From Gluconacetobacter tumulisoli (lineage in GTDB: Bacteria > Pseudomonadota > Alphaproteobacteria > Acetobacterales > Acetobacteraceae): a DNA stretch of 64,000 nt. The stretch covers positions 310,001 to 374,000 of the forward strand of contig NZ_JABEQM010000003.1 of the NCBI RefSeq assembly GCF_014174155.1, in the 5' to 3' direction. The position numbers and the translations under genes are program-made. Shown here piece by piece: positions 51,876 through 61,343 of the stretch (the first letter of the stretch is position 1; each line of letters starts with the position of its first letter). The notes under the pieces are model-generated. The model worked only from the letters and a program-made list of their open reading frames with translations. It was not told where the DNA came from and ran no database searches.

Positions 51876-52978
51876 GCACTTTCCTGCTGGTAGGTGGGAT
51901 AGTCGGTGTAGCCACGCGCGCCGCCGCCGTAATGCAGGCCGCGGTCGGCGGAGCGCAGCGGCCAGCCCTGTTCCAGCCGCGCCACCAGGTCGGGATTGGC
52001 GATGAACGGCTCGCCGAAGGCGGCGATGTCGATCAGCCCCTCGGCGGTCAATGTTGCGGCGCGGTCGCGGGTCATGCCCCCGGCCAGGATCAGCACGCCC
52101 GTGTAACGCGCCCGGAACCGGCCGAGGAAATCGGGCGGGATGGCCACGCTGCCGCGTGATTTCTGGTCCATCAGATGGACATAGGCGAGGCCGCGCCTGC
52201 TGAATTCGTCCGCCAGGAACAGATAGGTGTCCTCGATCTCGGGATAAGGCTGCATGTCGAACAGCCCGCCATAGGGAGAAAGGCGGATGGCGGTCCGTTC
52301 GGCGCCGATGCGGGCGATGACGGCGTCGATCGCGTCCAGCACGAAGCGGGTGCGCCCTTGCAGCGTGTCGCCGCGATAGGCGTCGGTGCGGTCATTGACG
52401 GTCGGGTTCAGGAACTGCTCGATCAGGTAGCCGTTCGCGCCGTGCAGTTCGACCCCGTCGAACCCGGCCGCGAGGGCATTGGCGGCCGCCTGCGCGAAAT
52501 CGGCGATCACGCCGCGCACTTCGTCGGTCGAAAGCGCACGGGGCCGCGACACATCGACCGCGCCCGGCACGCCGTCTTCCGTCATCCCCCAGGCCTGGCT
52601 GTCGCGGGCGATCCGCGCCGTCGAACTGACCGGTGCGACACCGCCGGGCTGGTTGCTGACGTGGCTGACCCGCCCGACGTGCCACAACTGGGTGAAGATC
52701 ACGCCGCCCGCGCCATGGACGGCATCGGTGACCTTGCGCCAGCCCGCGACCTGCTCCGCGCGGTACAGGCCGGGAATGCACAGGAAGCCTTCGGCGGTCG
52801 CCGAGATCGGCGTGCCTTCGGTAACCAGCAGGCCCGCCGTGGCGCGTTGCGCGTAATAGAGGGCGGTCAGGTCATCCGGCACGCCGTCGGGCGTCCGCGC
52901 ACGGGTCATCGGCGCCATCGCGATGCGGTTGCGCAGCGTATGGCCGGCCATGCGGAACGGCTGGAAGAGACGATCCAT
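51872..52978 (-). CDS. Old Yellow Enzyme-type alkene reductase (second copy)
   Basis: A 368-aa FMN ene-reductase. LFQPFRMAGHTLRNRIAMAP with PMTRART holds the FMN-contacting threonine; ELHGANGYLIEQFLNP gives the His-Asn substrate pair; VLILAGGMTRD and IAAFGEPFIANPDL bind FMN phosphate. It is clearly a different subgroup from the one at 18252 and is paired with an SDR instead of an exporter. A LysR gene is divergent from it, 148 bp away, and is the probable regulator. Confidence 0.93.
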   Translation of the reverse strand: MDRLFQPFRMAGHTLRNRIAMAPMTRARTPDGVPDDLTALYYAQRATAGLLVTEGTPISATAEGFLCIPGLYRAEQVAGWRKVTDAVHGAGGVIFTQLWHVGRVSHVSNQPGGVAPVSSTARIARDSQAWGMTEDGVPGAVDVSRPRALSTDEVRGVIADFAQAAANALAAGFDGVELHGANGYLIEQFLNPTVNDRTDAYRGDTLQGRTRFVLDAIDAVIARIGAERTAIRLSPYGGLFDMQPYPEIEDTYLFLADEFSRRGLAYVHLMDQKSRGSVAIPPDFLGRFRARYTGVLILAGGMTRDRAATLTAEGLIDIAAFGEPFIANPDLVARLEQGWPLRSADRGLHYGGGARGYTDYPTYQQESA

Positions 52979-53126
52979 CGAAACGGGTTCCTTGCAGGAC
53001 GATAGCAGGAGTTCTGCCTGTCATCCGGGTGGCGTGGTCCGCGAAATCTGGTCCGCATGGCGATGCTTGATAATTCGGCGAAAGGGCACATCATTTATGA
53101 GGATGTTTCACAGATCGGATGGGTAG

Positions 53127-54041
53127 ATGGATAACCGGGCCGGCGAGATGATGGTCTTCACCCGGGTGGTCGAGGCCGGCAGTTTTTCCGAGGCGGCGCG
53201 GCAGATGCTGATGACCCCATCCACCGTCAGCAAGCTCGTCGCCCGGATCGAGGACCGGCTGGGCGTCCGGCTGGTGGAACGATCGACCCGGCGGCTGTCC
53301 CTGACCGACGAGGGGCGGCTCTATTACGAACGCAGCGTGGCCCTGCTGTCCGAACTGGATGCGATCGAGGGCGAACTGGCCCACGGGGCGCGCAATGCCG
53401 GCGGCACGGTGCGGATCAATGCCTCGGTGGGATTCGGCGTGCGGGGGATCGAACCGTTCCTGCCGGAATTCTGGCGGACCTATCCCAACATCGTGGTCGA
53501 TCTGTCGCTGTCGGACGAGATCGTGGATCTTTACCTGGATCGGACCGACATCGCGTTCCGGGTCGGGCCCCTGGGGGATTCGGGCCTGGTGGCCCGCAAG
53601 CTCGGGACCGCGCGGCGCATGATCGTGGCCTCGCCGGAATACCTGGCGCGTCGCGGGACACCGCGCACGATCGAGGATCTGCCGGCGCATAATTGCCTGG
53701 GCTTCAATTTCCGCCGCGCCGTCCCGGTCTGGCCGCTGCGCGACGGAGGGCGCCTGGTCGACCGCAGCGTCGGCGGCACGTTGCTTGCGAATAACGGCGA
53801 GACCGTCCATCGCATGGTGCTGGCGGGTGTGGGCCTGGGCCGCCTGGCCGATTTCCATGTCCATCGCGACATCCGGGCCGGCCGGCTGGTGGAGGTCCTG
53901 ATGGAGGCCGGACCGGAAGAAACGGAAGACGTCCACGCCCTGTATTTGGGGGGCCAGCGCATGCCGCAGCGCATTCGCCTGTTCCTGGATTTCATGGTGC
54001 CCCGGATGCAGGCCTTCCTGCGCGATGCCGCCGTGACCTGA
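53127..54041 (+). CDS. LysR-type regulator divergent from alkene reductase
   Basis: A 304-aa LysR protein: helix-turn-helix FTRVVEAGSFSEAARQMLMT, PSTVSKLVARIEDRLGVRL and ERSTRRLSLTDEG, followed by an effector domain beginning GGTVRINASVGFGVRGIEPF. The subgroup often controls divergent oxidoreductases, here the alkene reductase and its SDR partner. The start at 53127 fits family length. The inducer is unknown, though substrates of the reductase (activated alkenes, quinones) are natural candidates. Confidence 0.9.
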   Translation: MDNRAGEMMVFTRVVEAGSFSEAARQMLMTPSTVSKLVARIEDRLGVRLVERSTRRLSLTDEGRLYYERSVALLSELDAIEGELAHGARNAGGTVRINASVGFGVRGIEPFLPEFWRTYPNIVVDLSLSDEIVDLYLDRTDIAFRVGPLGDSGLVARKLGTARRMIVASPEYLARRGTPRTIEDLPAHNCLGFNFRRAVPVWPLRDGGRLVDRSVGGTLLANNGETVHRMVLAGVGLGRLADFHVHRDIRAGRLVEVLMEAGPEETEDVHALYLGGQRMPQRIRLFLDFMVPRMQAFLRDAAVT

Positions 54042-54168
54042 TGCGGCACGGCCACGCGTGCGTGTCCTGACGGCGGCTCCGGGCCGGTTCGCGCAATCGG
54101 CAATAGGTAACGCGGCCGCCTGCCGTTACCATGAACGCCCGTGGGCTCACTGGAAACGGAACAGGGTC

Positions 54169-55125
54169 ATGCCCGACACATTGATGTCCGCAATCCCCGA
54201 CAGCCGGAAGGCCGGACCGATCGTGCTGGGTCATGGGGATACGATCCGGACGGCGGCATGCACGATCCTCGGCGCGATCCATGCCCATCTGACCGCCAAT
54301 CTGGATGCCGCCCTGGACGGGCGCAATTCCGAGGGGGTCCATCAGGTCCGCGTGGCGTTGCGGCGCTTTCGTGCCCTGACCGGCCTGTTGCGGCGTGACA
54401 GTCCCAATGTGGTGCTGGACGGCGCGTCGGGCCATGCCCGGACACTGGCCCATGCGTTGAACGGTGCGCGCAACTGGGACGTCTTCATGAACACGACGCT
54501 GCCGGGCCTGGGCGCACTGGCGCATGTCGGGGTCGATGCGCCGGGCGTCCTGGGCCCGCTGGCGGTTCCGCTGCGGGAAGGGGCGGCCGGGGAGGCGCGG
54601 GCGGCGCTGGATGGGGCCGAGGCCCGCCAGTTCCTGTACCTGCTGGAACAGATGATCGACGGGGCGGTATGGATCACGCCCCTGCCGGCGGCGGTCCAGG
54701 AAACACTGGACGAACCGGCCGCTGATTTCGCCGCACGTCACCTGACGCGCCTGCACCGCAAGGCGAACCGTCAGGGGCGGGACCTCGCGCTGCTGACGGC
54801 CGAAGAGCGCCACAGGTTGCGCCTGACCCTGAAGAAACTGCGCTATACCGCCGAATTCTTCGAGTCCCTGCACGCCCCCGGCACCGGGGCGGCCCCCTAC
54901 ATCCGTCGTCTGTCACGCCTGCAGGACGTGCTGGGCATGGACAGCGACGTGCTGACGACCCGGGCCCTGCTGTCGCGGATCGGCGAGTCCGCACCGGGAC
55001 CGGACATCCAGCATACGCTGGGTGCCGTGGCGGGCTTCCTGTGCTGCCGCCAGGCCGCCACGCAGGACAGGACCTATTCCCGGTGGCGCAAATTCAGGCG
55101 CCAGTCGGTGTTCTGGCGGGCCTGA
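54169..55125 (+). CDS. CHAD domain protein
   Basis: A 318-aa helical protein of the conserved-histidine alpha-helical domain family, which binds polyphosphate. The first conserved histidine is in EGVHQVRVALRRFRALTGLL, and the second repeat has ERHRLRLTLKKLRYTAEFFE. Basic residues follow each His, as required for polyanion binding. It stands alone, without a CYTH/triphosphatase domain or a polyphosphate kinase next to it. The ATG at 54169 is chosen over an upstream frame start at 54058 for lack of a site and a biased leader. Confidence 0.87.
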   Translation: MPDTLMSAIPDSRKAGPIVLGHGDTIRTAACTILGAIHAHLTANLDAALDGRNSEGVHQVRVALRRFRALTGLLRRDSPNVVLDGASGHARTLAHALNGARNWDVFMNTTLPGLGALAHVGVDAPGVLGPLAVPLREGAAGEARAALDGAEARQFLYLLEQMIDGAVWITPLPAAVQETLDEPAADFAARHLTRLHRKANRQGRDLALLTAEERHRLRLTLKKLRYTAEFFESLHAPGTGAAPYIRRLSRLQDVLGMDSDVLTTRALLSRIGESAPGPDIQHTLGAVAGFLCCRQAATQDRTYSRWRKFRRQSVFWRA

Positions 55126-55247
55126 CCCCGGCTGTCATGGAACTGTCACGAACTGTTCTTGCAGCTGTCGTTGCCTGTGGGCCCGGCCTGTGCTCTTGCA
55201 CGCACGTCTTCCGTTGGCATATCGCCGTGAACGAAGGGACCTGCGTC

Positions 55248-55463
55248 ATGTTCAAATCCGAGATCGTCGAGATCGACGGCGTCTTCGTGGGGGTCCTTAT
55301 CCAGACCCGGCGCGATGGCGCACGGGTGTTTCGCGCCATTCATGAATGGCTGCGTCCCCTGAACGGCCAGATCATGTCGTCCTTCCAGGAGGCACGGAAC
55401 ATCGCCACCGGACAGTTCCGCCGCCGCCGGGTGACTTCGGGCCTTGCCTCCGCCGCGAGCTGA
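55248..55463 (+). CDS. Unknown 71-aa basic protein
   Basis: I do not recognise it. The ATG at 55248 follows GAAGGGACC. The protein MFKSEIVEIDGVFVGVLIQT... has a short beta-hairpin-like N-terminal half and a helical basic C-terminal half (ARNIATGQFRRRRV). No signal peptide or membrane helix. An open frame begins further up but its leader is biased. It lies 122 bp after the CHAD gene on the same strand and converges with an ATC-hydrolase-family gene. Confidence 0.55.
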   Translation: MFKSEIVEIDGVFVGVLIQTRRDGARVFRAIHEWLRPLNGQIMSSFQEARNIATGQFRRRRVTSGLASAAS

Positions 55464-55476
55464 CGGGCCGGTGCCG

Positions 55477-55977
55477 TCAGGCGCCTGATGGCGCCTGCGG
55501 TTCGGCGGGCGCCAGACGATAGCGGAAGTCGCAGTGGGATGCGCCTTCCATGATCGTCTGGGTCCGGGTGAAGACGATGTCGGGATTATAGCCGGCGCAG
55601 AATTGTCCGTCGCGATTGCAGGACAGCAGCGGCCCCAGTTCGCCCAGACCCATCGCGCGATACATCTCGGCATAGCGGCAGCGGGTGACGTCGAATTCCA
55701 GAATGTCGGCCCGCGCGACATGCACCGTCAGTTCCAGCGCGCCTTCGGCCGTCCACAGGCGCAGGGCCTCGGCGAAATCGGCAAGGTCCGGCATGTGGCC
55801 CAGCGCCGCGCGGAAGGACGCCCCCTGGTCCACGGCCGAGCGCGTCACCGCATCGCGGATCGTGTCGCGCGCGACCTCCGCCCCGTGGGACGCTGCGAGC
55901 ACGTCATGGACGCAGCGCAGGATATCGGCCTCGATTCGTCGGCGTTCGATGATGGGCATGGTCTGCTGTGTCGACAT
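55477..55977 (-). CDS. L-2-amino-thiazoline-4-carboxylic acid hydrolase family protein
   Basis: A 166-aa cytoplasmic protein. Its C-terminal half has the family signature: FDVTRCRYAEMYRAMGLGEL, GPLLSCNRDGQFCAGYNPDI and TRTQTIMEGASHCDFRYRL, including the conserved cysteines. The characterised member opens the thiazoline ring on a route to cysteine; most homologs are uncharacterised and may have other substrates. No thiazoline racemase or carbamoylase lies nearby. The ATG at 55977 has AGGAC upstream. Divergent from a DMT transporter gene across 205 bp. Confidence 0.85.
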   Translation of the reverse strand: MSTQQTMPIIERRRIEADILRCVHDVLAASHGAEVARDTIRDAVTRSAVDQGASFRAALGHMPDLADFAEALRLWTAEGALELTVHVARADILEFDVTRCRYAEMYRAMGLGELGPLLSCNRDGQFCAGYNPDIVFTRTQTIMEGASHCDFRYRLAPAEPQAPSGA

Positions 55978-56182
55978 GGCGTCCTGTGCTCCGCCGGTCC
56001 GTGTCCCGCACCCGGTGCATGCCTGTCCGGCAACAGGCCCAATATTTCGGTTCTGGCGATGTTCCGATTGTCGTGCGGCGCGGTCAATATTATCGAGGTG
56101 AAAACGTTTCGCTATCCGGATGTCGGGCGGGCCGTTTCGCGACGCGGAACACCGCGCCGTATCGTAGCGCAGGCGGAAAATC

Positions 56183-57163
56183 ATGTCGCAGCAGGCACAC
56201 GGGCACGAAGCCCACAGGCGCGAAGCGCTGGGAATCGGGTTCGCCTTCATCTGCCTGGCCATCGTGGGGGTCATGCCCATCATCTCGGGCAGCCGTCCGG
56301 CCGGGTCCGACGCGTTGAGCTTCGCGTTGCTGATGTCGTTCTGGCAACTGGTCTGCTCTCTGCCGCTGGTGTGGCGCAAGGGGCAGGCCGCCGACGTGAT
56401 CCTGGGCCGCATCAGGACCACCGTTCCACGCGGCTGGATGCATGTCGTGACCCTGGGCACCGGCATGATGTTCGGCCTGTCGACCTATGTGTTCGTGCTG
56501 TCGGTCGGCAAGGCGGGCGAGGTCTCCACCGCCATTGCGCTGCAGGCCTATCCGCTGTTCTCGATGCTGTGGGAGATCATCTTCCTGGGCAAGCGCAAGA
56601 GCAGCCTGGAGCTGTTCTTCACGCTGCTGATGATCCTGGCGCTGGTGTATCTGGCCACCAACGGCACCTTCCGGATCGAGGGCCTGTCCCTGTGGTTCCT
56701 GGTGGCGCTGGGCACCCCCCTGTTATGGAGCGTGGCGCACGTCGCGTTGAAGGAAATCTTGGACCGCAGCGCCATCACGCCGGCGCAGGTCACTTTCTCC
56801 CGCCTGTTGATCTCGACCTGCTTCCTGTTCGTGCTGTGGCTGGCGGCGGGTGGTGCGCAGGCGGGGTTGCGGGACGTCATGTCGCCGCGCTTTGAGGCAC
56901 TCGCCCTGCTGCTGGGGGCGATCTACTACCTGGAATTGCTGGCCTGGTTCCATGCGGTCCGGCATGTCGATGTATCGGTCGCCAGTTCGATCACCATTCC
57001 GGCGCCCGCCCTGACGATGCTGATCGGCGCGGTGTTCATGCAGGTGCCGGTGCGGCCCTATCAACTCGCGGCCCTGGGCGTGATCGTCGCCGGCATGTAT
57101 GGGCTGCTGTACGCCGGCAAGCGCAAGCGGCTGGCGGCGGGTCGCATCCCGGCGGTGACGTGA
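56183..57163 (+). CDS. DMT-family transporter (EamA type)
   Basis: A 326-aa inner-membrane protein with ten predicted helices in two EamA repeats (ALGIGFAFICLAIVGVMPII and FLVALGTPLLWSVAHVALKE begin them). Members move amino acids, nucleosides or drugs. It is divergent from the ATC-hydrolase-family gene, so both may concern the same sulfur or amino acid compound, but no sequence evidence fixes the substrate. Confidence 0.85.
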   Translation: MSQQAHGHEAHRREALGIGFAFICLAIVGVMPIISGSRPAGSDALSFALLMSFWQLVCSLPLVWRKGQAADVILGRIRTTVPRGWMHVVTLGTGMMFGLSTYVFVLSVGKAGEVSTAIALQAYPLFSMLWEIIFLGKRKSSLELFFTLLMILALVYLATNGTFRIEGLSLWFLVALGTPLLWSVAHVALKEILDRSAITPAQVTFSRLLISTCFLFVLWLAAGGAQAGLRDVMSPRFEALALLLGAIYYLELLAWFHAVRHVDVSVASSITIPAPALTMLIGAVFMQVPVRPYQLAALGVIVAGMYGLLYAGKRKRLAAGRIPAVT

Positions 57164-57185
57164 TGCTGGGTCCCCGCCGCGCCCC

Positions 57186-57473
57186 TTACGTGCCCTGGAC
57201 GATGACGACGCGATAGGCCGATCCGCGGTGCCGGCGTTGTGCGACGGCCTGGTAGGCCGGGCTGTCGTACCAGGCGCGGGCTTCGGCCATGGTGGGGAAT
57301 TCCACGATCACGACCCCTTCCGGCGCCGTGCCTTCCAGGACGTCCTGGGTGCCGTAGGCGGCAAGAATCCGGACCGGATGGCCCTCGAAGGTGGGGGCGA
57401 CCGCCTTCATGTAGGCGTCGAGTTCGGCCTGATCCGTGGTGTTTTCGCGGGTGAAGACGATGTAGGCGGACAT
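57186..57473 (-). CDS. DUF1330 protein
   Basis: A 95-aa protein of the dimeric alpha-beta barrel fold: SAYIVFTRENTTDQAELDAY, then PVRILAAYGTQDVLEG and GVVIVEFPTMAEARAWYDSP followed by YQAVAQRRH. Function not established; some homologs accompany aromatic or alkene degradation. Its ATG has a GGAGG-like site upstream (CCTCC on the plus strand at 57482-57486). Confidence 0.88.
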   Translation of the reverse strand: MSAYIVFTRENTTDQAELDAYMKAVAPTFEGHPVRILAAYGTQDVLEGTAPEGVVIVEFPTMAEARAWYDSPAYQAVAQRRHRGSAYRVVIVQGT

Positions 57474-57560
57474 GTCCCGAACCTCCTGGTGGGGCCGCCT
57501 TTGCCGGCGGCTCTGGGATCGAGACTGGCACGACGTGCGGGTTTTCCAAAAGGGGCCTCG

Positions 57561-58721
57561 TTATCGGGGCGAGGGTGCCAGGGCGGCCCGGCCGGCGGCG
57601 GCCAGCGCCACGTCGGCCTGCGGCGTGTGGATCCGCGCGCACAGCACGTTGCGGTAATGGCGTTCCAGCGGATTGTCCTGGCTCAATGCCGGATTGCCGA
57701 TGGCGGCGACGGCCTGTTCTACCGCGTGGATCGCGTTTTCGGTCGTCAGGTGCTTGACCAGATTGGCGTCGATCGTCGACAGGGCGCCCCCTTCATGCCG
57801 GTCGATGGCATCGGCTAGCAGGGCGCGATTGCTCATCAACAGCCCGTCGATTTCGCCCAGCAGGCTGTGAAAACGCGGCAGGGTGGCCAGCGGCTGGCCC
57901 AGATTGGCGGGAATACGGGCATGCAGGAAGGATATCAGCCAGTCCCGCGCGGCACGGGCCACGCCGTCATACAGGGCGCCGATGACGAATGCATGGCCGG
58001 TTTCGGCACCGCCATCGCGCCGGGTCCAGTCCTGGGGCGGACGCAGATCCACCAGATGGTCGGCCGGCAGCGCGACATTGTCGAAGACGATGGTGTGGCT
58101 GCCGGTCGCGCGCATGCCCATCTGGTGCCATGTCCGCTCGATCCGCACCCCCGGCGCGTCCAGCGGCACCAACGCCTGGCCGATCCGGGGCGTGTCCTCG
58201 CGCGTGCTGACCCAGGCGATACCCCAGCGCAGCGCGGTGGAGCCGGTGGAATAGATCTTGCTGCCGTTCAGGCGCCATGTCGTGCCGTCGTGATGCAGCA
58301 CCGTCGCCGGGATGCCGCCCCGGGCCGGGGTGCCCAGTTCCGGTTCGACGCGCAAGGCGTTCAGCAATGCGCCCTCGCGCACTGCCGCCGTCGAGACCAG
58401 GCGGTGCACGTCTTCCGGCCAGCGACCGGACTGGGCGATCGCGGCATGCTGCAGATATTGCATAGACAGGATCAGCGCCGTGGACGGATCGCCCTGGGCG
58501 ATCGTCCCGATCACCTCTGCAACCTGGCGCAGGCCCAGTTCGTGACCGCCATGGCGGGACGGCACCGTCAGGGCCAGCAGCCCGGCCTGGCGCAGATCGT
58601 CCAGATTGTCGGTCGCGATCTCGCCGGACCGGTCATAGGCGGCGGCCCGTGCGGCGAACCGTTCGGTCAGGTTCCGCAGCAGGTCGGGCGTGTAGGGAAG
58701 CCGCGGGTGCATGCCATCCAT
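57561..58721 (-). CDS. Acyl-CoA dehydrogenase-fold flavoprotein (DszC/SfnC-like)
   Basis: A 386-aa protein with the three-domain acyl-CoA dehydrogenase fold: helical N-terminus (LRQAGLLALTVPSRHGG), beta domain (WRLNGSKIYSTGSTALRWGI), and helical C-terminus with TTENAIHAVEQAVAAIGNPA. It lacks the glutamate base of standard fatty acyl enzymes at its expected place and resembles the flavin monooxygenase branch (DszC, SfnC) that acts on sulfur or aromatic compounds with FMNH2. The ATG at 58721 has GAAGG upstream. Substrate unknown. Confidence 0.82.
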   Translation of the reverse strand: MDGMHPRLPYTPDLLRNLTERFAARAAAYDRSGEIATDNLDDLRQAGLLALTVPSRHGGHELGLRQVAEVIGTIAQGDPSTALILSMQYLQHAAIAQSGRWPEDVHRLVSTAAVREGALLNALRVEPELGTPARGGIPATVLHHDGTTWRLNGSKIYSTGSTALRWGIAWVSTREDTPRIGQALVPLDAPGVRIERTWHQMGMRATGSHTIVFDNVALPADHLVDLRPPQDWTRRDGGAETGHAFVIGALYDGVARAARDWLISFLHARIPANLGQPLATLPRFHSLLGEIDGLLMSNRALLADAIDRHEGGALSTIDANLVKHLTTENAIHAVEQAVAAIGNPALSQDNPLERHYRNVLCARIHTPQADVALAAAGRAALAPSPR

Positions 58722-58813
58722 CGTCGTGCCTTCGGTGTGGAGGCCGACGTTACGGCCCCGTCGGCCCATCATCAAGTTGTGATGACGATTCACGGGCGAT
58801 CGCCGGCCGTACA

Positions 58814-58855
58814 GGCAAAGACCCGCCCTGCCGGGAAGCGGGACGGGTCTTTGCC
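58814..58855 (-). terminator. Long hairpin terminator after the TonB receptor gene
   Basis: GGCAAAGACCCG (58814-58825) pairs perfectly over 12 bp with CGGGTCTTTGCC (58844-58855), enclosing 18 bases that can pair further. It lies 75 bp past the receptor stop and ahead of the acyl-CoA dehydrogenase-like gene on the same strand, so it should end the receptor transcript. No T run follows. Confidence 0.65.
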
Positions 58856-58929
58856 CTGCAGGAACCATGGGACGGAGGGGACGCGGCCGATGCCGCCTGA
58901 CCCGTCCGCTCCCGACTGGCCCGGTTCGA

Positions 58930-61263
58930 TCAGAACGCGGTCGAGATCGTCCCGGTCATGCTGAAGCGCGGTTCCACCATGAAGGAGTTGCCGTAGCCGG
59001 CATAGGGGGCGAGGTTTCCGCTCCAGACGGGGTGGGCGTTGAGGTCCTTGGCACTGTAGACCACGCCCATCGCGCCGGTGCGGACGATGGATCCGGTCAG
59101 GTTCGTGAAGTTCAGCCGGAAGGTCGGCGACTTGGCGAACAGGAAGGGCGCGAAATGATACCCCAGAGACAGCGTGTCCGTCACATAGCCCGGCATGCGC
59201 TGGTCCCCGGCCACGCTGACCGACTGGGCGCCCGTGTAATGGACGTTCCCGTTCGCGAAGAAACCCTTGTAGGTGTAGGTCAATCCGAAGTTCGCCATCA
59301 CATGCGGCGCCATGACCGCCTGCGTGCCCTTTGAATGGAGCATCGTGTTCGTATAAGGGTCGAGCACGTTGCTGTCCTGCGTGGCGTTGAGATATTCGAC
59401 CGACGCATAGGGGCTGAAGCCGTGGATGGAACGGCCCGACACCATCACGTCGAAGCCGCGCATGGTCTGGTTGCCGATCGAGAAGGGCGAGAAGCTGTTC
59501 ATGCCCACATACTGGTTCACGATACGGTTCGTGACGTTGTAGTTGAACAGCGCCACGTCGGCGATGATGTATTGGTCGTGATACCGGTATCCCAACTCTT
59601 CCTTGATGGAATACTGGTTCTTCAGGAAATTCGGGCTGGTGGGCAGCCATCCCATGTCGACGGCACTGGGCTGGCGATAATCGCCCTCGGCGTTGACATA
59701 GATCTGGTGATGCTCGTTGAACGTATAGCCGATGGACAGCTGTGGCAGCGGCTCGGTCGCGTTGGTGCTGTATCGGCTGTAAGGGTCCGCGGTCCAGCTG
59801 TTGGCCATCACGAACTTGAAGCCGGCATGGATCACCAGCTTGTCGTGCAAATATTTCGCGTTGTCCTGCACGAACAGCGAATGGAGCTCGTAGCCAGCAT
59901 CCTGCCCGTAGGGCGCCGTGGTCTTGTAAAGCTGCCAGGGGCTCGGCGGGGTGCCATCCGCGTTCGTCAGGCCGCTGGGATAGGACTGGAGCGTGTAGGT
60001 GTTCTCGTACCAATATCCGGCCGAGAAATCATTGTGCGAATCGATCCGGTATCCCAGATTCGTCACCGCACCCACCTGGCGCGTCGAGTTCTGGAGGAAG
60101 AAATCGGTCAGGTTGGGACCGGTGTACGGGCCGCCCGCGCCGTTGTCGATCGGATTGCCCGGGGACGCGTCCCAGCCCTGGCCGAAGCTGAAATAGGGTT
60201 GGAGGTCGAAGCTGAAGCGCGCGGGCAGCACCAGATGGACCGGCGCGGTCAGGAAGACCTGGTTCCAGTGGTCGGTGCTGTTTTTCCAGTAATTGTCGCT
60301 GCTCCGGTCGGTGGTGCGGCCGTATCCGGTTCCGGTATGCTTGTAGGTATAGAACTCCTGCGCGGTCGGATAATTGTCGATGATGAAATTTTCATTGTTC
60401 CACGACAGGAAGACCTTGGCGGTCGAGCCGTTTTCCCAATCCTTTTGTATGCCGAAATCCAGATGCTGCCGATCGTTGGCGCCGGCGCCCATCCAGGCGC
60501 GGTTGTGCGTATGAGAGAACGAGATATAGCTGCGCACGCCGCTGTTGCCGATATCGCCGGATTCCAGGCGAAGGAACTCGCGCGACAGATTGTTCGTCCC
60601 GTAGGAGAAATCCATCAGGCCGCCGAATTTATGCGACGCGGTGTGCGAACGCTCGTCCATCACGCCGCCGGCCGCCGACATGACCGGTATGTCGGTCGCC
60701 GAACTGCCGGGCGTCACGTTGACCTCCTCCAGGTTTTCGGAGTCGATGTCCTCGGCCATGTATTTCGCCGCTGCCGCCGGCGCGCCGTCGATCATCAGGC
60801 CCATGTCGAGGTCGGTCAGGCCCCGGACCTCGATCATGCCGCCCTGCATGCCGGCGGTGTCGGGGGTCGACACGCTCACGCTCGGCAGGTTCTTGATCAG
60901 GTCGAGCGCGGTGCTGGTGGGCGCGCGCATCTCGATATATTCCTTGGCGACGGTCTGCACCGTGTGCGGCGCCGTTTCCAATCGCATCATGCCGCCGCCG
61001 CCATTCAGGGCCTGGCGGGACGAAACGACCGAGATGTCTTCCGCCGTTCGCGGCGTGGTCGTCTGCGGGCGCGGGGTGGGGGCTGCGGAGGGTACGGGAT
61101 GACGCGCGGCGGTGGAGGCCGGATGGGGCAGGGTGGTGGGCGCCGGAGTCGTCGCTGCGGCCGCCGGACGTTCCGGCCACGCCGCAATGCAAACCACGCC
61201 TGCCAGGCAGGACATGGCTTGCAGCCGGCTCCGCAGCCCCGGCTTCCGATAATAGCGCGTCAT
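58930..61263 (-). CDS. TonB-dependent outer-membrane receptor
   Basis: A 777-aa receptor. Signal peptide near residues 13-37, a Thr/Pro/Ala-rich linker, a TonB-box-like EDISVVSSRQ at about 75, plug domain with ALDLIKNLPSVSVSTPDTAG and MQGGMIEVRGLTDLDMGLMI, then a 22-strand barrel ending in Phe (GTISTAF), as required for outer-membrane insertion. No binding-protein or ABC genes are adjacent, so the ligand (siderophore, sugar or other) is open. Upstream is a hairpin and an A/T-rich gap that should carry its promoter. Confidence 0.93.
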   Translation of the reverse strand: MTRYYRKPGLRSRLQAMSCLAGVVCIAAWPERPAAAATTPAPTTLPHPASTAARHPVPSAAPTPRPQTTTPRTAEDISVVSSRQALNGGGGMMRLETAPHTVQTVAKEYIEMRAPTSTALDLIKNLPSVSVSTPDTAGMQGGMIEVRGLTDLDMGLMIDGAPAAAAKYMAEDIDSENLEEVNVTPGSSATDIPVMSAAGGVMDERSHTASHKFGGLMDFSYGTNNLSREFLRLESGDIGNSGVRSYISFSHTHNRAWMGAGANDRQHLDFGIQKDWENGSTAKVFLSWNNENFIIDNYPTAQEFYTYKHTGTGYGRTTDRSSDNYWKNSTDHWNQVFLTAPVHLVLPARFSFDLQPYFSFGQGWDASPGNPIDNGAGGPYTGPNLTDFFLQNSTRQVGAVTNLGYRIDSHNDFSAGYWYENTYTLQSYPSGLTNADGTPPSPWQLYKTTAPYGQDAGYELHSLFVQDNAKYLHDKLVIHAGFKFVMANSWTADPYSRYSTNATEPLPQLSIGYTFNEHHQIYVNAEGDYRQPSAVDMGWLPTSPNFLKNQYSIKEELGYRYHDQYIIADVALFNYNVTNRIVNQYVGMNSFSPFSIGNQTMRGFDVMVSGRSIHGFSPYASVEYLNATQDSNVLDPYTNTMLHSKGTQAVMAPHVMANFGLTYTYKGFFANGNVHYTGAQSVSVAGDQRMPGYVTDTLSLGYHFAPFLFAKSPTFRLNFTNLTGSIVRTGAMGVVYSAKDLNAHPVWSGNLAPYAGYGNSFMVEPRFSMTGTISTAF

Positions 61264-61343
61264 TCTCTGTTACCCTTCATTCTTTCCACCAGTCGCGGCA
61301 CGAATTTGTCCTGACTCGCGTCATGTCGTTACTTGGATATGGC

